Assembly: GCA_002709645.1 (NCBI GenBank)
Contig: PAQG01000006.1
Coordinates: 37,982-101,981 of the forward strand
Length of the DNA: 64,000 nt
Direction of reading: 5' to 3'
From: Acidimicrobiaceae bacterium
GTDB taxonomy: Bacteria > Actinomycetota > Acidimicrobiia > Acidimicrobiales > UBA8592
Shown here: positions 49,129 to 59,109 of the stretch, piece by piece
How the letters are laid out: every line of letters begins with the position of its first letter
Position numbering within the stretch: the first letter of the stretch is position 1
Program-made: the position numbers and the translations under genes
The notes under the pieces: model-generated
The model's input: only the letters and a program-made list of their open reading frames with translations
Database searches by the model: none
Told to the model about the DNA's origin: nothing

Positions 49129-51997
49129 TGCAATTGTCAGCATCAATGATCCGGGAGCCGTACCTTACGTTGATGTTTCAGTGAAAAATTTTGGTGAAGT
49201 TTTAGCAACAACCCAAAACATCACTGAACAAGGGTGGGTAGTTATGACTCCAGCAGGTCCCTTAGTTGTTGGTTATAGCCAGATAAAGAGAATTCTCAGA
49301 AACCCCGAATGGATCTCGCTCCTTTCTAGTGTTTCGATGCTTGACCAAATGGAAACAAGCACTACAGATATAAATAAGATTTTAGAACAGGCTCAAAGAG
49401 TAATCCCTGAAATTCCTGCATCTGTCAATTTCAGGCCGAATGTGCTATCTGTCGAAGGTGAAGATCACAAACGTCTTAGGCGACTTGTGAATGCATCATT
49501 TACTACGGGCAATACCTCTAAGTATCGAGAATTTATGCGTTCCCATGCTCGCATGCTTTTATCTAAAGTAAGCGACTCAGGTAAAGGTGAACTCGTTTCC
49601 GAATTCTGTAGACCCTACCCTGTCCCGGTAATCTGCCGTGTCTTAGGCGTTGATGATTCAGACTGGAAATTATTTGACGAGTGGGCTGACATTATTTTTT
49701 CTGCTTTAGATGCTGACGTAGAGTCAGTGATTGGACGGTTAGGAGAAATCTCACGAGCGCAGCAGGAACTTGATTCGTATGTCCAAAAATTAATCGTTGA
49801 CCGTGTTGAGAATCCAGCAGATGATCTATTAACTGAATTAGTAACAAGTCACTACAATCAAGATCGCCTTTCTCATGATGAATTAAGTGCCATGACTGAA
49901 GCAATACTTCTCGCTGGAACAGATACAACGCGGAATCAACTTGGGGCATTGTTAGCTGTGCTAGCTGACCATCCCGAGCAATATCGTGCTTTGCGAAATG
50001 ACCCCTCTTTAGTGCCAGCAGCCGTAGAAGAGTCTCTAAGATATATCAGTGCTGTAAGAACTACAGGCCGACTAGCATCTAAAGATCAAATTCTCGAAGG
50101 AATTCACTTCCCAGCAGGGTCAACTGTATTACTCGGTCTCCATGCTGGTGGATTATCCGAAGCCGCTGACCATGGATTTGAATTCAATATACTCCGAGAG
50201 AGCAACTGCCCTCATTTAGCTTTTGGATCTGGCGCCCATCATTGTTTAGGAGCTTCACTAGCACGAGCAGAACTACAAGAGGCATTAAGTGCATTTGTCG
50301 AAATAGTTCCAGCTTATGAATTAACATCTCCCATCTCTTGGAAACCTTTATCCATGGGAATCTGGGGTCCTTCTAGTCTTGAGGTACGAATAGTTGATGA
50401 AGCACCAAAAAGAGATAATCCTTTCATATCAACAATTAAAGAGGAAATTGAAATACAAGATGAGGAAGAAATCCGCCGCATAGATCAGTGGATTCGCGAA
50501 GCTTCAATCTCAAGAAAAATTCTTAGAAGCTCGATACCTAATCTCATTCGGAAACCAAAATTTCCCCCTATTGGTCGCCTTCTAGTAACTATTTTCAGAT
50601 TTGGGAAAGAGTTTATTACATGGAAAATACTGGACCGCCACAAAGAAGAAAAACAGGCACTGTTATATTCACGATTCCGAAAAGCTGCAGAACTTCAGGG
50701 GCCAACCTATGTAAAATTAGCTCAATTGATTTCCGCCGCTGAAGGGGTATTTCCAGAACCACTTGTCTCAGAATGCAAGAAATGCAGAGATCAAGTTTCG
50801 CCAGAACCCTGGAGCAAAATTGCCAAGGTGTTACATAGCGAACTTGGAAACGAGGAGAAGTCTTTTTCCCATATTTCCGAAAGCCCAATTGCAGCTGCTT
50901 CAATCGCTCAAGTTCACGAGGCTGTTCTTCTAAATGGTTCTCCTGTAGTAATTAAGATTCAAAGACCTGGTATTCGGAGAAAAATAGCAACTGATCTAAA
51001 AGTTATGGCTTGGATCGCCCCAAAGTTAATTGGGAAAATTCCAGTAAGTGCGTTAGCGAATCCTCCCGCACTTGTTGAGCTTTTTGCTGAAACTATTGCG
51101 GAGGAGCTTAATTTCAAACTTGAGGTAGCAAATCTATTTGAAATAGAGAGAGTACTATCAGCAAACCTAAAACACTTATGGGAGATACCTACCCCAGAAC
51201 TTAACTTAGTTACGGAAAGAGTCATTGTGATGAGCAGAATTTCCGGAATTTCTTTAGGAGAGTCAATTTCTAGAGGAGTAAGCCCTAGAAAAACATCAAT
51301 AATATTCCGGCAAATGGTTGAAGGGCTTCTTGAAGGAGCTGTTATCCATGGCGTGTTCCATGGCGATTTCCATGCCGGCAACGTGTTCCTTAATTCTTCT
51401 GACAAAATTGGACTGGTTGATTTTGGTATTACTGGAAGACTTGAGGGAGAAAGACGGTTGGCTTTCCTTCGTTACGTCGTAGGGATCATGACAGGTGACG
51501 TTGAATCTCAAGTGTTAGGAATAAAAGACTTGGGTGCTTTCCCAGAAGATTCAGATATTGGACTAATTATTAACGAATTCCAGCTTGAACGGAATAATTT
51601 TGACCCGTTAGAACTGTCAGAAGATGAATTCATTAATGAGTTTCGAACAATCATCAAAAACCTGTTAGCAGAAGGCGCTCGAATACCGAAAGAGTTGATG
51701 CTCTTTGTGAAAAATTTTGCTTACCTATCATCAGTTATGCAGGAATTAGACCCAGAAATGGATTTGTTATCAGAATTCCTTGAGGTAGCTTCTGGTTTCT
51801 TCGGCAGAAATGGTGTTCGAGTCGCGACTGAAATTGGTTTCTCTTTAAGTGCTGAAGACGTTACTGATATGACATTTAGACGAGTAGCTGGGTTACGAGA
51901 GAATGTTTCCACTCTCACTTGGAAAGAATTAGGAGAGCGAAGGAACTCTCTTCTAGGAAGAATGGACCGAAGGTCCATCAAGAAAATAATTGATTAG
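49118..51997 (+). CDS. Cytochrome P450 fused to ABC1/UbiB (AarF) atypical kinase
   Basis: N-terminal P450: AGTDTTRNQL (I-helix), EESLRY (ExxR), FGSGAHHCLGASLARAEL (heme Cys). C-terminal UbiB: GPTYVKLAQLIS, SPIAAASIAQVHEA, PVVIKIQRPGI, HGDFHAGN, LVDFGITGRL. One uninterrupted 959-codon frame. Confidence 0.93.
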   Translation: MNSNAIVSINDPGAVPYVDVSVKNFGEVLATTQNITEQGWVVMTPAGPLVVGYSQIKRILRNPEWISLLSSVSMLDQMETSTTDINKILEQAQRVIPEIPASVNFRPNVLSVEGEDHKRLRRLVNASFTTGNTSKYREFMRSHARMLLSKVSDSGKGELVSEFCRPYPVPVICRVLGVDDSDWKLFDEWADIIFSALDADVESVIGRLGEISRAQQELDSYVQKLIVDRVENPADDLLTELVTSHYNQDRLSHDELSAMTEAILLAGTDTTRNQLGALLAVLADHPEQYRALRNDPSLVPAAVEESLRYISAVRTTGRLASKDQILEGIHFPAGSTVLLGLHAGGLSEAADHGFEFNILRESNCPHLAFGSGAHHCLGASLARAELQEALSAFVEIVPAYELTSPISWKPLSMGIWGPSSLEVRIVDEAPKRDNPFISTIKEEIEIQDEEEIRRIDQWIREASISRKILRSSIPNLIRKPKFPPIGRLLVTIFRFGKEFITWKILDRHKEEKQALLYSRFRKAAELQGPTYVKLAQLISAAEGVFPEPLVSECKKCRDQVSPEPWSKIAKVLHSELGNEEKSFSHISESPIAAASIAQVHEAVLLNGSPVVIKIQRPGIRRKIATDLKVMAWIAPKLIGKIPVSALANPPALVELFAETIAEELNFKLEVANLFEIERVLSANLKHLWEIPTPELNLVTERVIVMSRISGISLGESISRGVSPRKTSIIFRQMVEGLLEGAVIHGVFHGDFHAGNVFLNSSDKIGLVDFGITGRLEGERRLAFLRYVVGIMTGDVESQVLGIKDLGAFPEDSDIGLIINEFQLERNNFDPLELSEDEFINEFRTIIKNLLAEGARIPKELMLFVKNFAYLSSVMQELDPEMDLLSEFLEVASGFFGRNGVRVATEIGFSLSAEDVTDMTFRRVAGLRENVSTLTWKELGERRNSLLGRMDRRSIKKIID

Positions 51998-52070
51998 ATT
52001 ATGCTCAATCCCGTCGGATAACCTTTCGCTTTTCCAGAAAAAATCTGGCTTAATTTAAATAGGAGATTGC

Positions 52071-52448
52071 GTGGATATTTACGAGAAACCTGTTATTCAA
52101 ATTCCTTCAAGTGAACCACCTGAAGAGCTTGTAATTGAAGACCAGGTTGATGGAGAAGGGAACGAGTGCACATCGGGCCAGCTTATCAGCGTGGACTACG
52201 TAGGGACATCATGGTCCAATGGAGTCGAATTTGATTCTTCTTGGTCTAGAGATGAAGTTTTCACCTTTACAGTAGGAATCGGACAAGTTATTGAAGGATG
52301 GGATGAAGGATGTCTAGGAATGCGCGTTGGCGGGAGAAGAATGTTGACTATCCCACCAGATAAAGCGTACGGAGAGCACGGTGCTGGTGGAGTTATTGGT
52401 AGAAATGAAACCCTTGTCTTTGTAGTTGATCTTCGAAGTATTGGTTAG
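52071..52448 (+). CDS. FKBP-type peptidyl-prolyl cis-trans isomerase
   Basis: GQLISVDYVGTSWSNGVEFDSSWSRDEVFTFTVGIGQVIEGWDEGCLGMRVGGRRMLTIPPDKAYGEHGAGGVIGRNETLVFVVDL; GTG start. Confidence 0.95.
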   Translation: MDIYEKPVIQIPSSEPPEELVIEDQVDGEGNECTSGQLISVDYVGTSWSNGVEFDSSWSRDEVFTFTVGIGQVIEGWDEGCLGMRVGGRRMLTIPPDKAYGEHGAGGVIGRNETLVFVVDLRSIG

Positions 52449-52461
52449 TTACGGAGTCTTT

Positions 52462-53304
52462 ATGAACAAAAAACCACTTTTAGGAAAGGTCGCTGTCGTT
52501 ACAGGATCTAGCCGCGGAATAGGAAAAGGAATAGCAGTTGGCTTAGGTGAATTAGGAGCAACTGTTTATATAACTGGTCGATCGTCAGGAACTGGACCAT
52601 TAACAATTGACGCAACTGCTTCGTTAGTTGATGAAGCAGGTGGTAAAGGCGTCCCAGTTGAAATTGACCTTGGGAAGGATGATGAGATACAAGGCTTATT
52701 TGAAAATATACGTAAATCAGAAGGACGTCTTGATATCCACGTGAATAATGCCTTCAAAATCCCTAATCCACCAGTTTGGGGAGGAAAATTCTGGGAACAC
52801 CCAATACAAATTTGGGATGATCAGGTCGGTATCGGACTTCGTTCCGCGTATATAGCAAGTGTCCATGCGGTTAGGTTAATGATGGAACAGGACGATTCCA
52901 TTCGGTTTATGGTCAATATTTCTTCAAGCGGGTCAGAACGTTACGCCTTAAGCGCTAGCTACGGAATTGCTAAAATGGGAACCGATAGATTAACAAGAGA
53001 TTTCGCAATTGAAGGGAAAGAGGACGGATTATGTGTTATTGGACTCTGGCCAAGTCAAGTTCTAACAGAATTTATTGTCGAAAGCATTGAAAAAGGCGAT
53101 ATTGAACTTGACGAAGAGAATTCAGAAACACCTCTTTACACAGGGCGAGTTATTGGCGCACTAGCAATAGACCCAAACAGGTATGAGAAAAATGGGCAGG
53201 TTCTCACGACTGCAGAAGTTGCAGTCCACTACGACATCAGTGATGAACGCGGGAAACAACCTAAAGGAAAACGAAACCCTAAGATGTATCGGGAAACTAT
53301 ATAA
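52462..53304 (+). CDS. SDR family oxidoreductase
   Basis: AVVTGSSRGIGKGIAVGLGELGATVYITGR, DIHVNNAFKIP, YGIAKMGTDRLTRDFAIEGKEDG. Confidence 0.92.
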   Translation: MNKKPLLGKVAVVTGSSRGIGKGIAVGLGELGATVYITGRSSGTGPLTIDATASLVDEAGGKGVPVEIDLGKDDEIQGLFENIRKSEGRLDIHVNNAFKIPNPPVWGGKFWEHPIQIWDDQVGIGLRSAYIASVHAVRLMMEQDDSIRFMVNISSSGSERYALSASYGIAKMGTDRLTRDFAIEGKEDGLCVIGLWPSQVLTEFIVESIEKGDIELDEENSETPLYTGRVIGALAIDPNRYEKNGQVLTTAEVAVHYDISDERGKQPKGKRNPKMYRETI

Positions 53305-53323
53305 CGGCAGTCCGCATTTATAT

Positions 53324-54178
53324 CTACTGAATAGTTGATGACCCTCCGGGGGCTTCGACAAGACGCTGAGGAGGAGAATGCGTTCCAGGTTCTCGACTTC
53401 TCACAATGCAAGATTGACTACCTATTGCGCATAAATTTCCCTCTTGTGACCAAATATGAATTACTCCATGGCCAAACCCATTAGAAATAGCGTCTACTCG
53501 TATATCAAGTAGATACCAGTCACTAGGGGCAATATCTATGACTCGTAATGTGTTATCTAAGCTTGTTGAACCCGCTCTTCCTCCTTGCGTAAAACTAATC
53601 CCCATTGGAACATAATCCCCTAGAACGGCAAAAGAAGCAGCAGAAGGTTCTAAAAGCTCTGGCATCCTACTCCAGACCGCAATTCTCCCAGGTTCTATCT
53701 CTGCCGGTTCGGTGGCTCCAACAGGAATTGCCCATCTTTGCTCTATTCTGGAATCCAAGGAATCTGTAACTTCAGAGAAACGCTCTCGAACTGGGCAAGA
53801 CTCAGGTTCCCTAACTTCCGGAGGTAAACCGTATGATTTATCATCCGGATAACTGCGCGAACCTAAAGCCGCATTAACAGTGATGATTTCCGTTCCGCCA
53901 ACATGACCTACAGCTCTTGCTTGAGTTGTTTTCTTTCCATGAACTGCTAATGTCACATCAAAATCAACAACTGTTCCTACTTTCGCAAAGAGAAGATATT
54001 GGGCTGTAGCCCAAACTACAGGTCTTCCGCTCGTTCCCTCCATCGCAGCTATAGCAGCGCCTAGTCCGCTCCCTCCAAACATAGCTCTATGACCAGTTGA
54101 TATACCTTTAGATACCGGCAAATGCCACCTATGTGGGTTATGAGAAGGTTCTAAACCCAGCCAGTTGCGCGCATCCAC
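53324..54178 (-). CDS. Acyl-CoA thioesterase-like (hot-dog fold) protein
   Basis: MFGGSGLGAAIAAMEGTSGRPVVWATAQYLLFAKVGTVVDFDVTLAVHGKKTTQARAVGHVGGTEIITVNAALGSR, TesB-like pattern. Confidence 0.7.
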   Translation of the reverse strand: MDARNWLGLEPSHNPHRWHLPVSKGISTGHRAMFGGSGLGAAIAAMEGTSGRPVVWATAQYLLFAKVGTVVDFDVTLAVHGKKTTQARAVGHVGGTEIITVNAALGSRSYPDDKSYGLPPEVREPESCPVRERFSEVTDSLDSRIEQRWAIPVGATEPAEIEPGRIAVWSRMPELLEPSAASFAVLGDYVPMGISFTQGGRAGSTSLDNTLRVIDIAPSDWYLLDIRVDAISNGFGHGVIHIWSQEGNLCAIGSQSCIVRSREPGTHSPPQRLVEAPGGSSTIQ

Positions 54179-54201
54179 ACCTCTGACAATACCTCATTTA
54201 C

Positions 54202-55056
54202 TCACAGAACTTTGTTTAATTCTCTCATAATCCCTTCAGAAATCCGGCTTGGATCTTCCATCGGAGCAAAATGTGTAAGATCAGAATAAAGTTCCAAATT
54301 TCCCTTGGAAAGTTGGGCAACGATTTGTGGGGCGATAATTGCTGGACCTTCCTGATCCCCACTTGCTGCTACAGTCACAGGAAGATCCACAAGGTGCAAC
54401 GAATCGAAAATTGTCGTAACCGAGTTCTCAAATACTTGTGCTTCTATTTCGCCTCGGCATTTAAGAATAACCCCGTCCTTATGATCACGAAAACCATAGT
54501 TTACATATGACCAAAGAGATTCTTCATCAACAATTGAGAAAGGAGGCCTAGATGCATATCGTTTAAATGCTTCTTCTCGAGAGCTAAAAATCTCCTTACG
54601 TTTCCTTGCTGATACAGCAAGACTTCCACCTTTAGACATCTCAGGGGTAATAGCTTCACCCCCTATAACAATTGGTTCAAACAGCCAAGCAGCCCTAAAT
54701 GTCTCTTGTTGCATTTGCTCAGCTAGTAAAATACTGCTGCCACCCATACTATGCCCGACTGCAAACGGCGATGTAAGATTTAGGTAATCTATTGTGGCTA
54801 GGACATCTTCTGCCATCCCAGTCCAGTCCATGGTTATTTCTTCTGAAACAAAACTATTTCCGTGACCCCGAAAATCTATCGTTACACACCGAAAGTTATT
54901 TACCATCCTTGAGCAGATAGGGTCCCAATACCTTCCATGAAAACCTGTTGCATGACAAAAAAGAACATCAGGTCCAACTCCACCATAATCATGTGCGCAA
55001 ACCTTAACTCCGTCACTTGAGTCAATTAAAATCTCTTTTGGTAATTTCAACATCAT
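54202..55056 (-). CDS. Alpha/beta hydrolase
   Basis: LFCHATGFHGRYWDPICSRM, IDFRGHGNS, FAVGHSMGGSSILLAEQ. Confidence 0.92.
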   Translation of the reverse strand: MMLKLPKEILIDSSDGVKVCAHDYGGVGPDVLFCHATGFHGRYWDPICSRMVNNFRCVTIDFRGHGNSFVSEEITMDWTGMAEDVLATIDYLNLTSPFAVGHSMGGSSILLAEQMQQETFRAAWLFEPIVIGGEAITPEMSKGGSLAVSARKRKEIFSSREEAFKRYASRPPFSIVDEESLWSYVNYGFRDHKDGVILKCRGEIEAQVFENSVTTIFDSLHLVDLPVTVAASGDQEGPAIIAPQIVAQLSKGNLELYSDLTHFAPMEDPSRISEGIMRELNKVL

Positions 55057-55122
55057 TACTCCGCGGTAACACTGTAACGGTGTTTTTCCACACGGACTGT
55101 TATGAAAATTTTTCTAGCTAAA

Positions 55123-55437
55123 TTAATTCGCTGCTGTCCGGTGACGCCGCAACCCAATAACAGGGGTAGTTGGAGCATACCCAGCTTCCGCACGTTCTAT
55201 TTCAGACTCTCCACCCCAAAAACCAAGCTCTCTCTGATGCCTTGCATAAGTTTGACAATCAGCAAGGACCTCACATTCAAAGCAAACTTTGCGGGCTCTA
55301 TTCTCTCTACGCTCACGCGCAGCAGGACGTTCACCAGGCGGAGGAAAGAATAGTTGTGACTTTCCTTGACACCCAGCATTCTCCATCCACCAAGGTCTGG
55401 TGCTCTGCGGTGCTTGGACTTCAATTGCTGTCATCAA
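55123..55437 (-). CDS. WhiB family Fe-S transcriptional regulator
   Basis: C(QGKSQLFFPP)...KVCFECEVLADCQTYARHQRELGFWGGESEIERAE: four-Cys pattern and GFWGG-type turn. Confidence 0.95.
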   Translation of the reverse strand: MMTAIEVQAPQSTRPWWMENAGCQGKSQLFFPPPGERPAARERRENRARKVCFECEVLADCQTYARHQRELGFWGGESEIERAEAGYAPTTPVIGLRRHRTAAN

Positions 55438-55562
55438 TTGTCCTTCTGAGTGCCTCTACTCACATGCTCAATCTATGCTGTAATTACATTTTTGTCATTA
55501 TCTTCTTTATGAATAGTTACGATGCACCTATCTTGAATAACGATGGATAAAAGATCTACGCT

Positions 55563-56498
55563 CTAAACATCCAAAGCAACTTTGATAGCTCCCTCACTTC
55601 TCGTTCTTGCAACGTCAAAAGCTTCAGCGGCGCCATCAAGCGGAAAGCGGTGAGTGATCAACGCTCTTGATAATTCTGGTGTATTAGCTAAGATTTTCGC
55701 TGCTATCTCAAAGTCTCTTCTCCCTTTAGTATGACCATATGTTATAGATGGGACTAGCGAAATTTCTCGCATCCCCATTTCCATTCCAGGTAACTGAACA
55801 GGGCTCCAATAAGTCGCTGGGATAGCCACTGAACCCCCTTTCTCACAGAGACTCACTGCCTGAACCAAAGCACTACTCGTCCCTGCGGCTTCAACAACTA
55901 CGCTTGCCGGTTTTCCTTCTCCACTTAATGCACCCAACTGAAGACCTGCCTCAATTTGATGAGGGTGCCGAGCTTCAAGTTCCACTTCTGCTCCGAAATA
56001 CTTCGCAACGGCAACACAACATAACCCAATCGTCCCACCGCCAACGACTATCACCCTGCCCGTATTATTAACATTGACGCGAAGAAGGCTTCGCACAGCA
56101 ACTGCTAACGGCTCAACAAGAAAAGCTGCCCCTATATCTACAGTTGAGTTCAATGGGACGAGGAAGCGTTCAGGTACAACAATCTTTTCTGCCATCCCAC
56201 CATCAATTCCTATCCCCATCGTATTCGGAAGCGCTATCTCACAATAGGGTTGATCTCCCCCGAGACAGTCAAGGCATGTTCCGCATGAAAGCATCGGTTC
56301 TATCGCCACTTCTTTCCCATTAGGGGCAATACCTGCTATTTCATGGCCAGGAGTGACATTCATCATCCCAGAATCAATAAGGTGGAGGTCCGAGCCACAG
56401 ATACCTACTGACCTAACTGCAATAACAACACCATCCCCAATTGGGTTAGCTACGTCACAGACTTCTATTTGGTTATTTCGTACTTTAATGGCTTTCAT
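55563..56498 (-). CDS. Zinc-type alcohol dehydrogenase family protein
   Basis: VGICGSDLHLI, PGHEIAGIAPNGKEVAIEPMLSCGTCLDCLGGDQPYC, VIVVGGGTIGLCCVAVAKYFGAEV. Confidence 0.92.
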   Translation of the reverse strand: MKAIKVRNNQIEVCDVANPIGDGVVIAVRSVGICGSDLHLIDSGMMNVTPGHEIAGIAPNGKEVAIEPMLSCGTCLDCLGGDQPYCEIALPNTMGIGIDGGMAEKIVVPERFLVPLNSTVDIGAAFLVEPLAVAVRSLLRVNVNNTGRVIVVGGGTIGLCCVAVAKYFGAEVELEARHPHQIEAGLQLGALSGEGKPASVVVEAAGTSSALVQAVSLCEKGGSVAIPATYWSPVQLPGMEMGMREISLVPSITYGHTKGRRDFEIAAKILANTPELSRALITHRFPLDGAAEAFDVARTRSEGAIKVALDV

Positions 56499-56619
56499 GT
56501 AATCATTCTTATCCATCTTCCATAATTAGTTAAGTAAGAAAGAGAATTTCTCACATAACCGTAAACTTGAAGAAAGACACAAAACGCATAAATCCCAAAT
56601 ATTCGGCCAAACTAGAACT

Positions 56620-57522
56620 ATGTCAAAGGACTGTGAAATGCTCAGCAAAATAAATAGGGAAGACTGGGTTAAAATCTCACCAAAAATTAATCCTACTAAG
56701 CTTGAATCAGAAGATATTCTAGGTGTACCCGCATTTGAAATTAACGAAATTTTTATACCGCTTTGTAAAAGGATTTTGTCTGGGCCAGTACTTGAAGAAA
56801 ATTTCGGAAATGAAAACAAATACCCATACATAATAGGAGTAACCGGAAGCGTAGCTGTTGGTAAAACAACCTTTGCTAGAGTCCTCAAAGAAATACTGAG
56901 AAACCCTCCTTACAATTTTGTTACAGAAGTAGTCTCAACTGATAATTTTCTTTTCTCAAACGAAACTCTAAACAAAAATCAAGCCCTTCATCGCAAAGGA
57001 TTTCCAGAGAGTTTCAATTACCCAGCAATTATTAATTTTCTTCAAATCGCAAAAAACTATGCATCAGTTGAAATACCGATCTACTCCCATCACACCTATG
57101 ACATTACTGATCAAACTCAGACAATCCCTCCAACACAAATCCTAATTATTGAAGGCATCAATATCCTTCAACATCCACCCCACATAGTTAGTGATTCTCA
57201 ACAAGAGATCATTAGAGATTACTTAGATTTTTCTATATACCTTGATGCCGAAGAAGAAACCATCAAACAGTGGTACACAAGCAGATTTTTAAAGTATTGC
57301 GAAAAAGCAAGTTCTAGCGACGAGTCATTTTTCACGCAATTCAAGAATTTAACCCAAAATCAAGCTACAGCATTAGCTGCAAACATTTGGGAGACCATCA
57401 ACAGCCCTAATCTGCACAACCATATTGGACCATCTATCGAATTCGCTAATTTAATTCTTTCAAAAGAAAAGGATCACAGCATTAATTACTTGCAAGCTTT
57501 ACCCGAATGGTTCTCCCGTTAG
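56620..57522 (+). CDS. coaA: Type I pantothenate kinase
   Basis: IIGVTGSVAVGKTTFARVLKEIL, VSTDNFLFSNETLNKNQALHRKGFPESFN, IYSHHTYDI, LIIEGINILQ. Confidence 0.92.
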   Translation: MSKDCEMLSKINREDWVKISPKINPTKLESEDILGVPAFEINEIFIPLCKRILSGPVLEENFGNENKYPYIIGVTGSVAVGKTTFARVLKEILRNPPYNFVTEVVSTDNFLFSNETLNKNQALHRKGFPESFNYPAIINFLQIAKNYASVEIPIYSHHTYDITDQTQTIPPTQILIIEGINILQHPPHIVSDSQQEIIRDYLDFSIYLDAEEETIKQWYTSRFLKYCEKASSSDESFFTQFKNLTQNQATALAANIWETINSPNLHNHIGPSIEFANLILSKEKDHSINYLQALPEWFSR

Positions 57523-57575
57523 AGATGAACTGTTTAACCACTTGAAGTAACATGAATGTGGCTAGAGGAGGAAAA

Positions 57576-58430
57576 ATGGCTATTAACTTGGATGCAATAG
57601 GCGTTGAGAGCGAACCGTTTGAAAGTTCATGGAATTCCAAAGACTGTCTTCTATACAGTCTCGGGGTTGGTGCTGGTGTGACTGACCCCACGGGCTTTGA
57701 ATTAGAATTCACTACCGAGAATACACAAGACGTTGAACAGAAGTCACTACCTACGATGTGCGTAGTTCTAGGTGGTACAGGGGGGCGTGGTCCTCTAAGT
57801 GAATTAGGTGACGTGAACTACTCAAAAATGGTCCATGGGGAGCAAGGAATTATTCTTCACAAACCCCTTCCAACAAGCGCTAGGATTTTATCTACTAGCA
57901 AGATTTCCAATATCTACGATAAAGGAAAAGCTGCTTTAGTGATACTTGAGACGACTGCGACTGACACCGAAGATAATCAACCTTTATTTACAAACATAAG
58001 TAAACTGTTTTTCAGAGATGAAGGGGGTTGGGGAGGTGAACGAGGACCGGTAGACAAGGTTGAGTTTCCCGATAGGGGCCCTGATTCTGTTGCATCCTAT
58101 GAGACCAGAACCGACCAAGCACTTCTCTACCGCCTCAATGGAGATCGAAACCCATTGCATTCTGATCCCTCCTTCGCCGCTTTAGGCGGATTCCCTAAAC
58201 CAATTCTCCACGGGCTCTGTACATACGGCTTTACCGGTAGAGGGTTAGTCCATCTCATCTGTGATGGAGACCCCCATGCATTTAAGAGTATGGATGGTCG
58301 GTTTAGCTCACCGGTAATACCGGGTGAGACCCTTGATATCCATGTATGGGACGATGAAGGAACATTCAAATTTAGAACATTCGTAGGAGACAGGATCGTT
58401 CTAGACAATGGGATTATGACAACAAGATAA
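57576..58430 (+). CDS. MaoC-like double hot-dog dehydratase/hydratase
   Basis: TDQALLYRLNGDRNPLHSDPSFAALGGFPKPILHGLCTYGFTGRGLVH; listed start 57552. Confidence 0.9.
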   Translation: MAINLDAIGVESEPFESSWNSKDCLLYSLGVGAGVTDPTGFELEFTTENTQDVEQKSLPTMCVVLGGTGGRGPLSELGDVNYSKMVHGEQGIILHKPLPTSARILSTSKISNIYDKGKAALVILETTATDTEDNQPLFTNISKLFFRDEGGWGGERGPVDKVEFPDRGPDSVASYETRTDQALLYRLNGDRNPLHSDPSFAALGGFPKPILHGLCTYGFTGRGLVHLICDGDPHAFKSMDGRFSSPVIPGETLDIHVWDDEGTFKFRTFVGDRIVLDNGIMTTR

Positions 58431-58447
58431 TTTGAGGCAGGTAACAA

Positions 58448-59086
58448 ATGAAACTTGGAAACCCTTTTCTTCCTCGAATGCCAGACAAAGAGTCGGCCTT
58501 GCCGGGAAGAAATACTCCAATCTCTATTTCTGATGAGCACTTTGTTCTAAAAACATCCCAAACTGTTGAAACGGGGCAGGAACTTGAAGTAGCGATGTTC
58601 GGAATGGGGTGTTTCTGGGGTGCTGAACGTAAATTCTGGGAAATAGCTGGTATTACAACTACATCGGTTGGATATGCGGGAGGATACACCCCGAATCCCC
58701 TCTACGAGGAAGTCTGCTCTGGAATGACAGGCCATAATGAAGTCGTCAGATTAATATTTAACCCCGCAAAGGTTTCTTACAATCAACTGTTGAAAGTCTT
58801 CTGGGAGAATCACGACCCTACTCAAGGAATGCGCCAGGGAAACGATATCGGAACTCAATATCGAAGTGGAATCTATTGTTTTGACAATCAGCAAATTGAA
58901 AACGCTCAAGAGTCAAAAAGCATCTTTCAAACAGAGCTTAGGGCAAAGGGGTATGGGGAAATCACTACCGAAATTATACAGGCACCTATTTTTTACTTTG
59001 CTGAAAATTATCATCAACAATATCTTGGGAAAAACCCCCATGGCTATTGTGGTCTAGGAGGCACAGGTGTTACCTGTTCTCTCTAA
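58448..59086 (+). CDS. msrA: Peptide-methionine (S)-S-oxide reductase
   Basis: [78 protein letters not shown]. Confidence 0.96.
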   Translation: MKLGNPFLPRMPDKESALPGRNTPISISDEHFVLKTSQTVETGQELEVAMFGMGCFWGAERKFWEIAGITTTSVGYAGGYTPNPLYEEVCSGMTGHNEVVRLIFNPAKVSYNQLLKVFWENHDPTQGMRQGNDIGTQYRSGIYCFDNQQIENAQESKSIFQTELRAKGYGEITTEIIQAPIFYFAENYHQQYLGKNPHGYCGLGGTGVTCSL

Positions 59087-59109
59087 CTCCTCAATGGGTC
59101 AAAAATTTG

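Noticed and set aside
58448-59086. Possible selenoprotein form of MsrA
   Set aside because: Catalytic residue is a normal Cys in [14 protein letters not shown]; no in-frame TGA.
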